From: Oscillospiraceae bacterium
Lineage (GTDB): Bacteria > Bacillota > Clostridia > Oscillospirales > Ruminococcaceae
Reading direction: 5' to 3'
Assembly (NCBI GenBank): GCA_021200565.1
Contig: JAJQGJ010000017.1
Coordinates: 92,382 to 156,381, forward strand
DNA length: 64,000 nt
Part shown: positions 36,804 to 47,527 of the stretch, one piece after another
Position numbering within the stretch: position 1 is the stretch's first letter
Layout of the letters: every line of letters begins with the position of its first letter
Notes under the pieces: model-generated
Told to the model about the DNA's origin: nothing
What the model saw: the letters and a program-made list of their open reading frames with translations, nothing else
Databases searched by the model: none
Position numbers and translations under genes: made by a program

Positions 36804-37964
36804 ATGAAGAAATACCGCAATATCTTATCGGAACTCGGAATCTCCGATGCTGAAATCGACAAGAGAATCAACGAGACGTTTGAAACAATGTTTTTTGCGC
36901 CTCATGATGTGAGCATCTACCGTGAGACGACAGATGGCATGGGCTATATCGAGGATACCGGCAATATCGATGCCAGAACTGAGGGCATGTCTTACGGAAT
37001 GATGATGGCTGTTCAGATGGACCGCAAGGATATATTTGACCGCATCTGGAAGTGGACAATGACAAACATGTATCTGACTGAAGGCAGATGCCAGGGATAT
37101 TTTGCTTGGTCATGTGCTCCCGACGGCAGCAAAAATGCTCACGGTCCTGCACCTGATGGCGAGGAATATTTCGCAATGGCACTTATATTTGCCTCCCATC
37201 GTTGGTCAGACGGGGAGGGGATCTATAACTATTCCTTCTGGGCTCGCCAGATTCTCAGAGACTGCATTCATCGTAACGGCGATGGCGACAAGCTGGGTCA
37301 GACCATGTGGGATTTAGACAATCATCTCATCAAGTTTATTGTCGAAGTCGATTTCACCGACCCGTCCTATCATCTGCCACATTACTACGATCTTTTCGCA
37401 GAGAACTGTGACGAGCGCGACAGCGAATTCTGGAAGCAAGCTGCTTCTTCGTCAAGGGAATATCTCCACCATGCCTGCCATCCGGTAACTGGTCTTTGCG
37501 CCGACTATTCGTCATACTCGGGCGAGCCTGTGGTGTTTCCGGATGATAAACCATTCTGGAATCCCCAGGCATTTTATCGCTACTATTCTGATTCCTACAG
37601 AACTGTTATGAACATGGCGCTTGATACATCATGGAATCATGTTGACTCGTGGCAGTGTGAAAATGCTGCTAAAGTTCAGGCTTACTTTGAAAGCCTTGGC
37701 GATAATTGGAACAAGGTTCCTCTAAGAGACGGCACACTACTTGATGAGACAGCTTTGCACCCTGTTGCAATTATTGCTTCAAATGCCGCCGCATCTTTGG
37801 CTTCATGGCAGGAAGGAGCTTCCGAAGAGGTTATAGAGCGTGCAAAGAAATGTGTTCTTAAGCTTTGGAACACGCCGCTAAGAACTGGCAATCGCCGTTA
37901 CTATGATAATTGCCTCTATTTCTTTGCATTACTCATGCTCAGCGGACGTTATCGTCAATGGTAA
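36804..37964 (+). CDS. GH8 reducing-end xylose-releasing exo-oligoxylanase
   Basis: 386-aa enzyme without signal peptide that would cut xylose from the reducing end of short xylan fragments inside the cell (EC 3.2.1.156, by family likeness). The GH8 core is clear: NIDARTEGMSYGMMMAVQMD holds the presumed acid Glu, YFAWSCAPDG and GPAPDGEEYFAMAL follow, and SDSYRTVMNMALD holds a likely catalytic Asp. The size matches the known Rex enzymes. It is followed by a terminator. Together with the GH130 enzyme at 62190 it points to intracellular use of plant hemicellulose fragments. Confidence 0.85.
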   Translation: MKKYRNILSELGISDAEIDKRINETFETMFFAPHDVSIYRETTDGMGYIEDTGNIDARTEGMSYGMMMAVQMDRKDIFDRIWKWTMTNMYLTEGRCQGYFAWSCAPDGSKNAHGPAPDGEEYFAMALIFASHRWSDGEGIYNYSFWARQILRDCIHRNGDGDKLGQTMWDLDNHLIKFIVEVDFTDPSYHLPHYYDLFAENCDERDSEFWKQAASSSREYLHHACHPVTGLCADYSSYSGEPVVFPDDKPFWNPQAFYRYYSDSYRTVMNMALDTSWNHVDSWQCENAAKVQAYFESLGDNWNKVPLRDGTLLDETALHPVAIIASNAAASLASWQEGASEEVIERAKKCVLKLWNTPLRTGNRRYYDNCLYFFALLMLSGRYRQW

Positions 37965-37969
37965 ATTCT

Positions 37970-38003
37970 ATCGGTGGGATTTTGAATTTCCCACCGAATT
38001 TTT
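37970..38003 (+). terminator. Terminator after GH8
   Basis: TCGGTGGGA pairs with TCCCACCGA, followed by ATTTTT. Confidence 0.85.
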
Positions 38004-38026
38004 ATGCTTTTTTCAGCGAATAACTG

Positions 38027-38055
38027 TTGATTACGCAAGAAAAAGAGTGTATAAT
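38027..38055 (+). promoter_or_regulatory. Promoter of the alcohol dehydrogenase
   Basis: TTGATT (38027-38032), 17-base spacer, TATAAT (38050-38055). Confidence 0.75.
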
Positions 38056-38117
38056 TATAATGTATGATGAGATGTGATTCTCATCGAAAATGAAATTTTC
38101 AAGGAGTGTTTATAATT

Positions 38118-39266
38118 ATGGCAGATCGTATTGTATTGAATTCCGTTTCCTATCATGGACATGAAGCAATCGAAAACATCTTGGGTGAGCTCAAGTCTCA
38201 CGGCTGCACCAAGGCTTTGGTTTGCAGTGACCCAGATTTAATCAAGTTTGGCGTTACCGGCAAGGTAACTGCTCTTCTTGATGCTGCAGGATTCCCTTAT
38301 GATGTTTACAGCGACATCAAGGCTAATCCTACCATCGAAAACGTTCAGCACGGTGTAAGCGTCTTCAATGCTTCAGGTGCAGACAGCATCATTGCTATCG
38401 GCGGTGGCTCCGCAATGGACACCTCTAAGGCTATCGGAATTATAGCAAAGAATCCCGAATTTGCAGATGTAAGAAGCCTTGAGGGAGTTGCTCCCACCAA
38501 GAATCATGCAGTATTCACCATTGCCGTTCCAACAACCGCTGGAACTGCTGCAGAGGTCACAATCAACTATGTCATCACCGATGTTGAGAAGAAGCGTAAG
38601 TTCGTTTGCGTTGACACCAACGATATTCCGGAGGTTGCAGTCGTCGATCCTGACATGATGTCCACCATGCCCAAGGGTCTTACAGCAGCTACTGGTATGG
38701 ATGCTCTTACTCATGCAATCGAGGGCTACATCACCAAGGCTCATTGCACCATCAGCGATATGTTCCATCTCGAAGCAATCAGACTCATTTCTGCTAACCT
38801 GAGAGGTGCCGTTCAGAACACCCCCGAGGGAAGGGAAGGCATGGCCCTCGGTCAGTACATCGCTGGCATGGGCTTCTCGAACGTAGGATTGGGCGTTGTC
38901 CACAGCATGGCTCACGGTCTTTCGGCTCTTTATGACACACCTCATGGTGTTGCTTGTGCCATCATTCTTCCCACAGGTCTTGAGTACAATCTTCCTGTAG
39001 CTGGAAAGAGATACCGTGCTATCGGTAAGGCTATGTGCGTTGCTGGCATTGACGCTATGGAGGATGAAGAAGCCGCTCTCGCAACCATCGCAGAGGTCAA
39101 GAAGCTCTCTCACGATGTCGGAATTCCTGAGAACCTCAAGGGCATCCTCAAGGAAGAGGATGTTCAGTTCCTCGCAGAGTCTGCATATGCAGATGCTTGC
39201 CGTCCCGGAAATCCGAGAGACACAAGTGTCGAGGAAATCACCGAGCTCTACAAGAGCCTCATGTAA
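38118..39266 (+). CDS. Iron-containing alcohol dehydrogenase (FucO/ADH type)
   Basis: 382-aa NAD(P)-dependent group III dehydrogenase of fermentation, reducing an aldehyde to an alcohol (such as lactaldehyde, butyraldehyde or acetaldehyde). Nucleotide-binding loop GGGSAMDTSKA; metal ligands Asp and His in MDALTHAIEGY and two His in VHSMAHGLSALYDTPHG, the standard Asp-His-His-His set. ATG 38118 fits AAGGAG; the GTG at 38106 overlaps that site. Monocistronic with its own promoter and terminator. High use of common codons suggests strong expression. The substrate cannot be told from sequence. Confidence 0.9.
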   Translation: MADRIVLNSVSYHGHEAIENILGELKSHGCTKALVCSDPDLIKFGVTGKVTALLDAAGFPYDVYSDIKANPTIENVQHGVSVFNASGADSIIAIGGGSAMDTSKAIGIIAKNPEFADVRSLEGVAPTKNHAVFTIAVPTTAGTAAEVTINYVITDVEKKRKFVCVDTNDIPEVAVVDPDMMSTMPKGLTAATGMDALTHAIEGYITKAHCTISDMFHLEAIRLISANLRGAVQNTPEGREGMALGQYIAGMGFSNVGLGVVHSMAHGLSALYDTPHGVACAIILPTGLEYNLPVAGKRYRAIGKAMCVAGIDAMEDEEAALATIAEVKKLSHDVGIPENLKGILKEEDVQFLAESAYADACRPGNPRDTSVEEITELYKSLM

Positions 39267-39283
39267 TCCATTCGAGAATAACA

Positions 39284-39317
39284 AAACCGGCGGAGAAGTC
39301 TTCGCCGGTTTATTTTT
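39284..39317 (+). terminator. Terminator after alcohol dehydrogenase
   Basis: AACCGGCG...CGCCGGTT stem followed by TATTTTT, seven bases before the convergent gene end. Confidence 0.85.
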
Positions 39318-39323
39318 ATGAAC

Positions 39324-42035
39324 TTAGCTCTCAGTATTCAGCATATCCATAATATGAAGCTTATTGAGCCCAAGCTTTGATATGATGCAAATTAGGAATA
39401 TCACCAGGAACAGCGCTATCAAGATAAGTGCAATCACTGGTGCAGTCAATCCATAAACTGCAAGTGTGTCGAATAGCGTTCTGATGAGAGTTATCGGACT
39501 TGTACCTTCAGCCAATTCGGAGGCGTTGATAATCAGGTAATATGCGAGGTAGCAAACAACAGATGCCACCACAGACACAATTCCTCTTACTGCCGATTTT
39601 CTCATAATTTCAAGATTTCTCTGTCTCTTCGACATTCCTAGCACTTGCAGGATTCCATAGTGCCGCCTTTCACTTTCGGCTTCCAGCCTGAGTGTTGTCA
39701 GCAGTATCAGCAGTACTACTAAAGCTATGCAGATTCCGCTCACAAGCAGTGTTATAACCGTTTGGAGATAAACCTGTGTGTTAGATGAGATGTATTCCCG
39801 ACGGTTGACCATTGAAAGGTCTTCATCGGCTTTTACTATGTTGGTGATAGCGGCATCGGTAGCATAGAAATTAGCATTGGCATCCGTAAATACATATGCA
39901 AATAAGTACTCAACATCTGAGTCATTTTTTAATTTAACGTCTGATATTACTCTTGATAGCTCCCATCCCGTGCCATCAGGAAGCTTGTCGACAATACTTT
40001 GAAGAAATGCTTTTGAGCATAGAACAAGTGGGCTGTCGTAGTTGATAAACGAGTAATCACTGCTGCTATAGGAGTATACAGAATAACCTTCCTCTGTAGT
40101 TGAGTATGTATAGTTCCTTGATGCGAGTACATCAGGAAGCTTGTAAATCTTCTGACCAGGTTCAATCTCTTCAATATTTCCAATTATTGCACTGATATTT
40201 ATAGCACTTTCGCTTTCCGGGTCAACACTATCAGGAAGGCTGCTATAGAAGCTATCACGATAGTTAATGGAAACAGTCACAGTTTCACCGGCTTCAAAGC
40301 GATCATCTGCATTGTAGCCACTAAGTGAGATTTCCGGAAATTCAATACTGGAGTAATAATTTGCCTGGTAATATCGCTTTGCCTTTTCAACATCCATATA
40401 CTGAATAATGATTGTTTCGCCATTGTCATATGACTCGGTATCTATCTTTGAGAGGTCGGCATAATTGCCGAGCTCGTCCGAATCAATAACAAATACAGAC
40501 ATATACTCTGATTCTCCGCTGTCAGAGGTTATCTGCGCATAGAAGTTTGCTAATCCATCTACGTCGCTGATTCCTTCAACCAAGCCCACCGATGACATCA
40601 ACTCTTCGGTTATTTGTCCTTCCGTAGAAAGCCAGTTACTGCTCCAGATGAAGTATGACCACTTTGAAGCCCAGTCGTTGTAACTGTAAAGCGGCTTGGC
40701 AAGGCTGAACGCCGTGAACACAACTGACACGCAGAGAACTATTGACATGAGCATTACAAGGGCATGCCTGAATTTCAGATAGAATTTCGACTTGCGTCTC
40801 TGCATCACCATTCTTCCGGTGAGGGGAGTAGAAAGGGCTATCTGGAAGGTTATCATCCTTATGATAAGCACTCCCGCAATCCACAAGCCTGCTGAAATAA
40901 GAAGATAATTCCATGGGATATTTATGATTATCGAAGCCGAGCCGGTGTAGGAACTGATTCTGAGAAGTCCCCACAGCCCAAGGCATCCGAGAGCAACTCC
41001 TGCAATCATGGCTGGAATGCAGAGGAGCATCGTTTCAACTAATATCAGTAGCCTAAGCTGTCCTTTTGAGCCACCCAGGCTTCTCATTCTGACAATCCGT
41101 TTGACCTCAGTTTGCATCTGCAGAACATAGATGATTACAACCGCCAGCAGAGTTGCAGCCAAAATGAGCCAGACATAGAAGCCATTGACCTCAGCGTTTT
41201 CTTCGTCAAGCGCAACTGCAGTGTTGACAGAAAGCCTGCGTGTTCTCGTTGATGAATGGTTGGACACCAGATAGGAGCTCACCTTACTCTGAACGTTTTT
41301 CTCCATTCCTTCGTTGACAGAAAAGAACATTGTAATATCAGTAGTTCTTTCCAAGCTGTCACGGTATGCTTCATACACGCTTGAAGTTGCGTCTTCCCAA
41401 AGCTCCTCGATGAAATCTTCGGTTACTATCACATTGTTTAGCGTTCCGCTTACGCTCCATATGCTTGAGTAAGAGCTGATAACCCCGACAAGAGTGAATT
41501 CCTTGACGGTTTCGAATTGGTGCTCGTTTGCGGTAAATTTAACTATAAGCTGTACCTTCTGACCAAGGCTTGAACCGAGTCCAAGGGTTGAGAGCATTGA
41601 CGATTCAACTGCAATTTCGCCACTTTTTTCCGGCATGCGACCACTTTGCATCTGTATCCCCATGCCGATGAGCGATTCGTCAACAGTTCCGAGGCTCAGG
41701 GAAGCACCTGAAAAAGAAAGATTATCATAAAGTCCTTCAAATTCAGAGACTTTGCTAATGTAGCCATAATTCACGCTCACGCCAATGTCGTCAAGCCAAT
41801 CGTTTGATTCAAGATACTCTCTGTCAGAAGCTTCATCTTCTGAAATGAATGATGCGTACCAGGTTCCGAAAGTGTCTGAATAGAGCTGAGAATTAGTAGA
41901 TGAAATACTGCTCGAATAGCTCAAAAGCATGATAGCAAACGCAAACGAGATTGTAAGTACAGCGAAAATCAGAAGTGATTGCCTTTTTCTTCGCTTCATA
42001 CCTTGAATTGCAAGTGAAAACATGTTTTTGATCAT
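39324..42035 (-). CDS. FtsX-type ABC transporter permease without ATPase neighbour
   Basis: 903-aa permease with an N-terminal helix (LLIFAVLTISFAFAIMLLSY), a large outer domain (about residues 45-265), a first FtsX-like module containing RMRSLGGSKGQLRLL, a second outer domain (about 420-740), and a C-terminal module containing GILQVLGMSKRQRNLEIM. The two matching modules and large outer domains are typical of MacB/LolC-like or peptide-resistance permeases. ATG 42035 has AGAGGT; a longer frame starts 81 bases earlier. The usual ATPase gene is absent on both sides, so it must use one encoded elsewhere. Confidence 0.8.
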   Translation of the reverse strand: MIKNMFSLAIQGMKRRKRQSLLIFAVLTISFAFAIMLLSYSSSISSTNSQLYSDTFGTWYASFISEDEASDREYLESNDWLDDIGVSVNYGYISKVSEFEGLYDNLSFSGASLSLGTVDESLIGMGIQMQSGRMPEKSGEIAVESSMLSTLGLGSSLGQKVQLIVKFTANEHQFETVKEFTLVGVISSYSSIWSVSGTLNNVIVTEDFIEELWEDATSSVYEAYRDSLERTTDITMFFSVNEGMEKNVQSKVSSYLVSNHSSTRTRRLSVNTAVALDEENAEVNGFYVWLILAATLLAVVIIYVLQMQTEVKRIVRMRSLGGSKGQLRLLILVETMLLCIPAMIAGVALGCLGLWGLLRISSYTGSASIIINIPWNYLLISAGLWIAGVLIIRMITFQIALSTPLTGRMVMQRRKSKFYLKFRHALVMLMSIVLCVSVVFTAFSLAKPLYSYNDWASKWSYFIWSSNWLSTEGQITEELMSSVGLVEGISDVDGLANFYAQITSDSGESEYMSVFVIDSDELGNYADLSKIDTESYDNGETIIIQYMDVEKAKRYYQANYYSSIEFPEISLSGYNADDRFEAGETVTVSINYRDSFYSSLPDSVDPESESAINISAIIGNIEEIEPGQKIYKLPDVLASRNYTYSTTEEGYSVYSYSSSDYSFINYDSPLVLCSKAFLQSIVDKLPDGTGWELSRVISDVKLKNDSDVEYLFAYVFTDANANFYATDAAITNIVKADEDLSMVNRREYISSNTQVYLQTVITLLVSGICIALVVLLILLTTLRLEAESERRHYGILQVLGMSKRQRNLEIMRKSAVRGIVSVVASVVCYLAYYLIINASELAEGTSPITLIRTLFDTLAVYGLTAPVIALILIALFLVIFLICIISKLGLNKLHIMDMLNTES

Positions 42036-42072
42036 AATTTTTACCTCTCGTATAATTTTCTTTCCAGTTATC

Positions 42073-42101
42073 ATAATACCACATTTTTCAAGTGATGTCA
42101 A
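42073..42101 (-). promoter_or_regulatory. Promoter of the FtsX permease
   Basis: On the minus strand: TTGACA (42096-42101), 17-base spacer, TATTAT (42073-42078). Confidence 0.75.
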
Positions 42102-42134
42102 GAATAGTTCTGACATATTCAGAATTTATTCTAC

Positions 42135-42169
42135 AAAAAATCTCCCCAAAGCTAAAAGCCTTGGGGGAG
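42135..42169 (-). terminator. Terminator of the membrane-protein gene
   Basis: On the minus strand: CTCCCCCAAGGC, TTTTA loop, GCTTTGGGGAG, then ATTTTTT. Confidence 0.85.
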
Positions 42170-42181
42170 CAATTATCAGTA

Positions 42182-43045
42182 TCAGTCCACATTCAGGAAT
42201 GTTAGATAGTTCTTCTTCGTCGGGATATTGATGGTTGAGGTCTTCCATTCGGCGTTTTCTCCGAAGCGATACCTCAGCTTATACGAAGCTGCTGTCGTTT
42301 CACCGGATTCGTCGTAATCTTCATTGACAACCCATTCGATGTCAGGAGTTACACCACGGGTGGAGTATTTCGCAATTCTGACCGAATAGCCTTCCTCAAC
42401 GAGAGTGAAGAAACGGTAATTGACATCCATGTCGTTCGGCTCGACGACTATTATCACTTTGCCTCGGTCATTGTCCTGAACGTCAATGATGTAATAGCGG
42501 CATTTGCCGTCAGGGGAGACGCTATTTGCATTGAGCTCGGCAATCTTATCCATATCATATTCGTCGGTTACAGCTGTATCGGTGACTGTGGAGTCAAGAA
42601 TAGTCTCAATCGCAGAGCCGCCGAAAAGTGTGCTCATAATGTAGAATACCACAATTCCAACGACGAAGAGAATGAGGTAAAATGAACCCCAGATTATCTT
42701 GGAGGTATCTCCTGCGCCACAGATGAAGAACATGAGAACTCCAACGATAAACGGCGGGATAAACAGCGCCGGCGCTGAAGAACTGAACAGTACGAGAATA
42801 AAGACCGGGATCAGAAGCAACAGGGAAATTATCCTCGTGAAGAGTTGATTTCTCGTCATCATCATGAGAATGAAGAAGATCACATTCAAAGCAATGTAGA
42901 CGACATAAAACGTCGTTTCATTCTTAAGCTCTATCGTGTAGAGAAAAGTCCACATTGCCAGGACGCTTATGAGGAGAAGATATAGAAGGTTAAAGCAGGA
43001 AATGCCAAACCGTACGTATTTGTTTGAGATAGTGAGTTTGTCCAA
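42182..43045 (-). CDS. Membrane protein of unknown function
   Basis: About 287 aa from TTG 43045, chosen because AAAGGAG lies ten bases before it; the open frame reaches back to 43123. About five hydrophobic helices fill residues 10-150 (LLYLLLISVLAMWTFLY, FYVVYIALNVIFFILMMM, IISLLLLIPVFILVLF, FIVGVLMFFICG, FYLILFVVGIVVFYIM). The C-terminal 130 residues form a soluble beta-rich part (CRYYIIDVQDNDRGKVIIVVE...LRYRFGENAEWKTS). I do not recognise it. Downstream of lepA in the same direction, but with its own ribosome site. Confidence 0.65.
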   Translation of the reverse strand: MDKLTISNKYVRFGISCFNLLYLLLISVLAMWTFLYTIELKNETTFYVVYIALNVIFFILMMMTRNQLFTRIISLLLLIPVFILVLFSSSAPALFIPPFIVGVLMFFICGAGDTSKIIWGSFYLILFVVGIVVFYIMSTLFGGSAIETILDSTVTDTAVTDEYDMDKIAELNANSVSPDGKCRYYIIDVQDNDRGKVIIVVEPNDMDVNYRFFTLVEEGYSVRIAKYSTRGVTPDIEWVVNEDYDESGETTAASYKLRYRFGENAEWKTSTINIPTKKNYLTFLNVD

Positions 43046-43152
43046 GCTGTCATCGCTCCTTTCAGAACAGTTGCCAGGAAAATTATACATGGAAAAAGTC
43101 AGAATTGCAACCCACTTATGCAATTTGTATTTGAATTGTAATCACTTTTGGC

Positions 43153-44967
<1,815 letters not shown>

Positions 44968-45012
44968 TGCCGCCCACACCTTTCTTTCTTTTATCATTAT
45001 TCATAGACATCT

Positions 45013-45041
45013 ATTATAGCATATTTTCCCCTCTGTGTAAA
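45013..45041 (-). promoter_or_regulatory. lepA promoter
   Basis: On the minus strand: TTTACA (45036-45041), 17-base spacer, TATAAT (45013-45018). Confidence 0.75.
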
Positions 45042-45152
45042 CCTTGTTACCTGCAATTTTTTCTAAGCATCAGAAATTGATGAAGCCTTAGCGCAAATGT
45101 CGACTTCATTTTGCATATTCGGTGAAATCGAAATGAAAGTTTATCAATTCGT

Positions 45153-45180
45153 TTGCATTCTCAAAAAAACGTGTTATACT
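45153..45180 (+). promoter_or_regulatory. Promoter of the zinc-ribbon/DUF2628 gene
   Basis: TTGCAT (45153-45158), 16-base spacer, TATACT (45175-45180), 34 bases before the gene. Confidence 0.65.
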
Positions 45181-45213
45181 TAGATTAGTACGAATGTAGA
45201 AAGGAGAGAGCCA

Positions 45214-46260
45214 ATGCCAATTTATGTAGGTCAGCCCTGCTCATCATGTGGCAGAATATTAACTAAAACAGACGATATTGTAGTTTGTCCGGAATGCGGT
45301 TCTCCGTATCATAGAGATTGTTATATAAGCGAAGGAAAGTGCACCAATACTCATCTCCACGAAACAGGAGAAAGCTGGCAGCCGACAATAAAGCAGGAGG
45401 AGAAAAAGCCCGAAAAGCTTGTCTGTCCAAACTGTGGCGCAGAAAACAGTCCAGATGCGGCATTTTGCTGTAACTGTGGCTCGCCTGTCAATATGGAGAA
45501 GGCTTCAGGTGGTTACCAGAGGACTAATACCGGCTACAACAATCAGAATCCATACGGCAATGGCGGCTATCAGAACGGAAGCTATCAGAATCAAAACGGC
45601 AATTATCAGAATCAGAACCAAAACGGCTATGGCAGACCTTATGGAAACCCTTATATGGGTGGTATGGGAGGCGGATTCCCGTTCTTCGGAGGCAGTGCAT
45701 ACAGTGCCGATTTTGCTATAGGGAATCACACAGTAGCGGAGTATTCCGATTACGTGGGCTCAAACAGTCCATATTTTATTCCAAAGTTCATTCGCTTTGA
45801 AAATGGCAAGAAGTGGTCCTTCAACTTCTCAGCATTTTTCTTTCCACACATTTATTTCTTCTACCGTAAGATGCTTCGTGAGGGTATCATAGCTTTGCTT
45901 CTGACAGCAGTAACTTCGATTCCGACACTTATCTATTATCTTTACTTGTACGGCTTTTTAGGCGAAGCTATCGTCAGTACCGCATCATTTGCAGTAATTT
46001 ATAATATCTGTTCAATTCTGTCATATGTCATAAGCATTTTTGCGGGTTTGTTTGCGAATTATCTGTACTTCAGGAAAGCTAAAACAGATCTTGATGAGAT
46101 AAAGACAGAAGTTGTAGAATACGGCTCTCAGAGAGAAGCTCTTATGACTAAGGGCGGAACCTCGATGGCATATGCAATAGGCTCAGTTGTAGCATTGACA
46201 GTAATCTTCCTTGCGGTCATGATGATTGTGATGGGAGTAAGCAGCGGAACATCGTCATAG
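45214..46260 (+). CDS. Zinc-ribbon/RING-like DUF2628 membrane protein
   Basis: 348-aa protein. An N-terminal RING-like Cys/His cluster (CSSCGRIL, CPECGSPYHRDCY) and a zinc ribbon (CPNCGAENSPDAAFCCNCG) are followed by a low-complexity Asn/Gln/Gly/Tyr stretch (about residues 100-150: GYNNQNPYGNGGYQNGSYQ...), then a DUF2628-like part (WSFNFSAFFFPHIYFFYRKM) and about three helices. Prokaryotic RING finger family 1 plus DUF2628 is a known Firmicutes arrangement of unknown function. The Asn/Gln/Tyr/Gly stretch is prion-like and may vary in length among strains. ATG 45214 follows GAAAGGAGAG. Confidence 0.75.
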   Translation: MPIYVGQPCSSCGRILTKTDDIVVCPECGSPYHRDCYISEGKCTNTHLHETGESWQPTIKQEEKKPEKLVCPNCGAENSPDAAFCCNCGSPVNMEKASGGYQRTNTGYNNQNPYGNGGYQNGSYQNQNGNYQNQNQNGYGRPYGNPYMGGMGGGFPFFGGSAYSADFAIGNHTVAEYSDYVGSNSPYFIPKFIRFENGKKWSFNFSAFFFPHIYFFYRKMLREGIIALLLTAVTSIPTLIYYLYLYGFLGEAIVSTASFAVIYNICSILSYVISIFAGLFANYLYFRKAKTDLDEIKTEVVEYGSQREALMTKGGTSMAYAIGSVVALTVIFLAVMMIVMGVSSGTSS

Positions 46261-46274
46261 CATTAAAAATATTT

Positions 46275-46324
46275 CGGATTTGCCGGAAGTTTTACTTGAC
46301 AAATCCGATTTGTTTTGGTATACT
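46275..46324 (+). promoter_or_regulatory. rpsF promoter overlapping a terminator-like hairpin
   Basis: TTGACA (46296-46301), 17-base spacer, TATACT (46319-46324). CGGATTTG (46275-46282) and CAAATCCG (46300-46307) pair around it, followed by TTTGTTTT, so the end of the upstream transcript overlaps the next promoter. Confidence 0.7.
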
Positions 46325-46333
46325 ATTTTAGTT

Positions 46334-46375
46334 ATCCTTGTCCGTCGTAAGTGGCGGGCGGAATCCAGAAGGAGG
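46334..46375 (+). ncRNA. Possible S6:S18-binding leader of rpsF
   Basis: The short leader has TCCG...CGGA arms around a G/C-rich core (GTGGCGGGCGG), in the place where many bacteria have the S6:S18-binding autoregulatory RNA. The match is by position and composition; the full motif was not verified. Confidence 0.4.
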
Positions 46376-46382
46376 TGCAATT

Positions 46383-46679
46383 ATGGCAAAATTATCTGAG
46401 AACTACGAAGCTATGGTGGTTTTCTCAACCAAAGCGGGCGACGAGGCAGTAGCTGAGCTTGTCGCTAAATTCAAGGACATGATTGAAGCAAACGGAACTC
46501 TTGCCGAAGTTGACGAATGGGGAAAGCGCAAGCTTGCCTATGCCATCAACTACGAGACTGAGGGCTACTATGTTGTTTACACATTTGAGTCCAAGCCCGA
46601 CTTCCCAGCCGAGTTTGACCGTGTCCTCAACATTACCGACGGCGTTCTTCGTTCCTTAGTCATCGCTAAGAACAGCTGA
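46383..46679 (+). CDS. rpsF: Ribosomal protein bS6
   Basis: 98-aa small-subunit protein that binds 16S rRNA together with bS18. The sequence KLSENYEAMVVFSTKAGDEAV, WGKRKLAYAINYETEGYYVVYTFES matches bS6 throughout. ATG 46383 follows GAAGGAGG. First of the classic rpsF-ssb-rpsR operon. Confidence 0.97.
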   Translation: MAKLSENYEAMVVFSTKAGDEAVAELVAKFKDMIEANGTLAEVDEWGKRKLAYAINYETEGYYVVYTFESKPDFPAEFDRVLNITDGVLRSLVIAKNS

Positions 46680-46694
46680 TTGGAGGAATGAGTT

Positions 46695-47174
46695 ATGCTT
46701 AACAGAGTAATTTTGATGGGTAGAATAACGAACGACCTTGAGATCAGACAGTCTCAAAGCGGGACATCAGTTTTGAGATTTGGAATTGCTGTTGACAGAA
46801 GTTATACGAAGCAAGGCGAAGAACGTCAGACTGATTTTATCAACTGCGTTGCTTTTAATCAACGTGCTGAGTTTATAAGCAAATACTTCAGAAAAGGCAG
46901 CATGATTGCTGTTGAGGGATCTATTCGCACTGGTTCGTATCAGGATCAGAACGGTAACAAGAGAACGTCATTTGATATTAATATCGATAATGTCTCATTC
47001 ACCGGCGAAAGAGCATCAGATCGTGATAACAGCGGTTCATCTTCATATCAGTCGAACTATCGTCAGCCTACCCAGCAACAACCCGCTTATAATGAGCCGG
47101 CGTCGAGTCCTATCGCCATCGGAGATATGGACGATTTCGAAGAGATTTTGAGTGACGACGGCGTTCCGTTCTGA
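46695..47174 (+). CDS. ssb: Single-stranded DNA-binding protein
   Basis: 159-aa SSB. The OB fold takes residues 1-110 (LNRVILMGRITNDLEIRQSQSG, FINCVAFNQRAEFISKYFRKGS), then a Gln/Ser/Asn linker, then the acidic tip ending DDGVPF that recruits repair and replication partners. Located between rpsF and rpsR as usual. Confidence 0.97.
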   Translation: MLNRVILMGRITNDLEIRQSQSGTSVLRFGIAVDRSYTKQGEERQTDFINCVAFNQRAEFISKYFRKGSMIAVEGSIRTGSYQDQNGNKRTSFDINIDNVSFTGERASDRDNSGSSSYQSNYRQPTQQQPAYNEPASSPIAIGDMDDFEEILSDDGVPF

Positions 47175-47215
47175 CTTTGTCAGAGCGTGATAATCTTTGA
47201 AAGGAGAATTTCACC

Positions 47216-47461
47216 ATGGAAAGAAATACTGTCGGTGCAAGACCGACAAAGAGACCCAGAAAAAAGGTTTGCATGTTCTGTGCTGACAGAGCAGAGACCA
47301 TTGACTACAAAGACACTGCAAAGCTTCGTAAGTGCCTCACCGAGCGTTCCAAGATATTGCCCAGACGCGTAACCGGAACCTGTGCATATCATCAGCGTGA
47401 ACTCACAAAGGCTGTAAAGAGAGCAAGATACGTTGCACTCCTGCCTTATTCTTCCGACTGA
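47216..47461 (+). CDS. rpsR: Ribosomal protein bS18
   Basis: 81-aa protein; [47 protein letters not shown] is diagnostic. Four Cys/His positions (Cys-x-x-Cys, Cys and Cys-x-x-His) are kept, so it is the likely zinc-binding form. AAAGGAG precedes the start. Confidence 0.97.
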   Translation: MERNTVGARPTKRPRKKVCMFCADRAETIDYKDTAKLRKCLTERSKILPRRVTGTCAYHQRELTKAVKRARYVALLPYSSD

Positions 47462-47481
47462 TTGGAATAGTCAAGTATTAT

Positions 47482-47513
47482 GAAAGCCGAAGGATTAATC
47501 CTCCGGCTTTTTT
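47482..47513 (+). terminator. Terminator of the rpsF-ssb-rpsR operon
   Basis: AAGCCGAAGGATTAATCCTCCGGCTT forms a near-perfect hairpin followed by TTTT. Confidence 0.85.
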
Positions 47514-47527
47514 ATGTGTCTCAGTTT

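Noticed and set aside
38373-39284. 303-aa minus-strand frame
   Set aside because: Antisense shadow of the alcohol dehydrogenase, caused by its codon bias.
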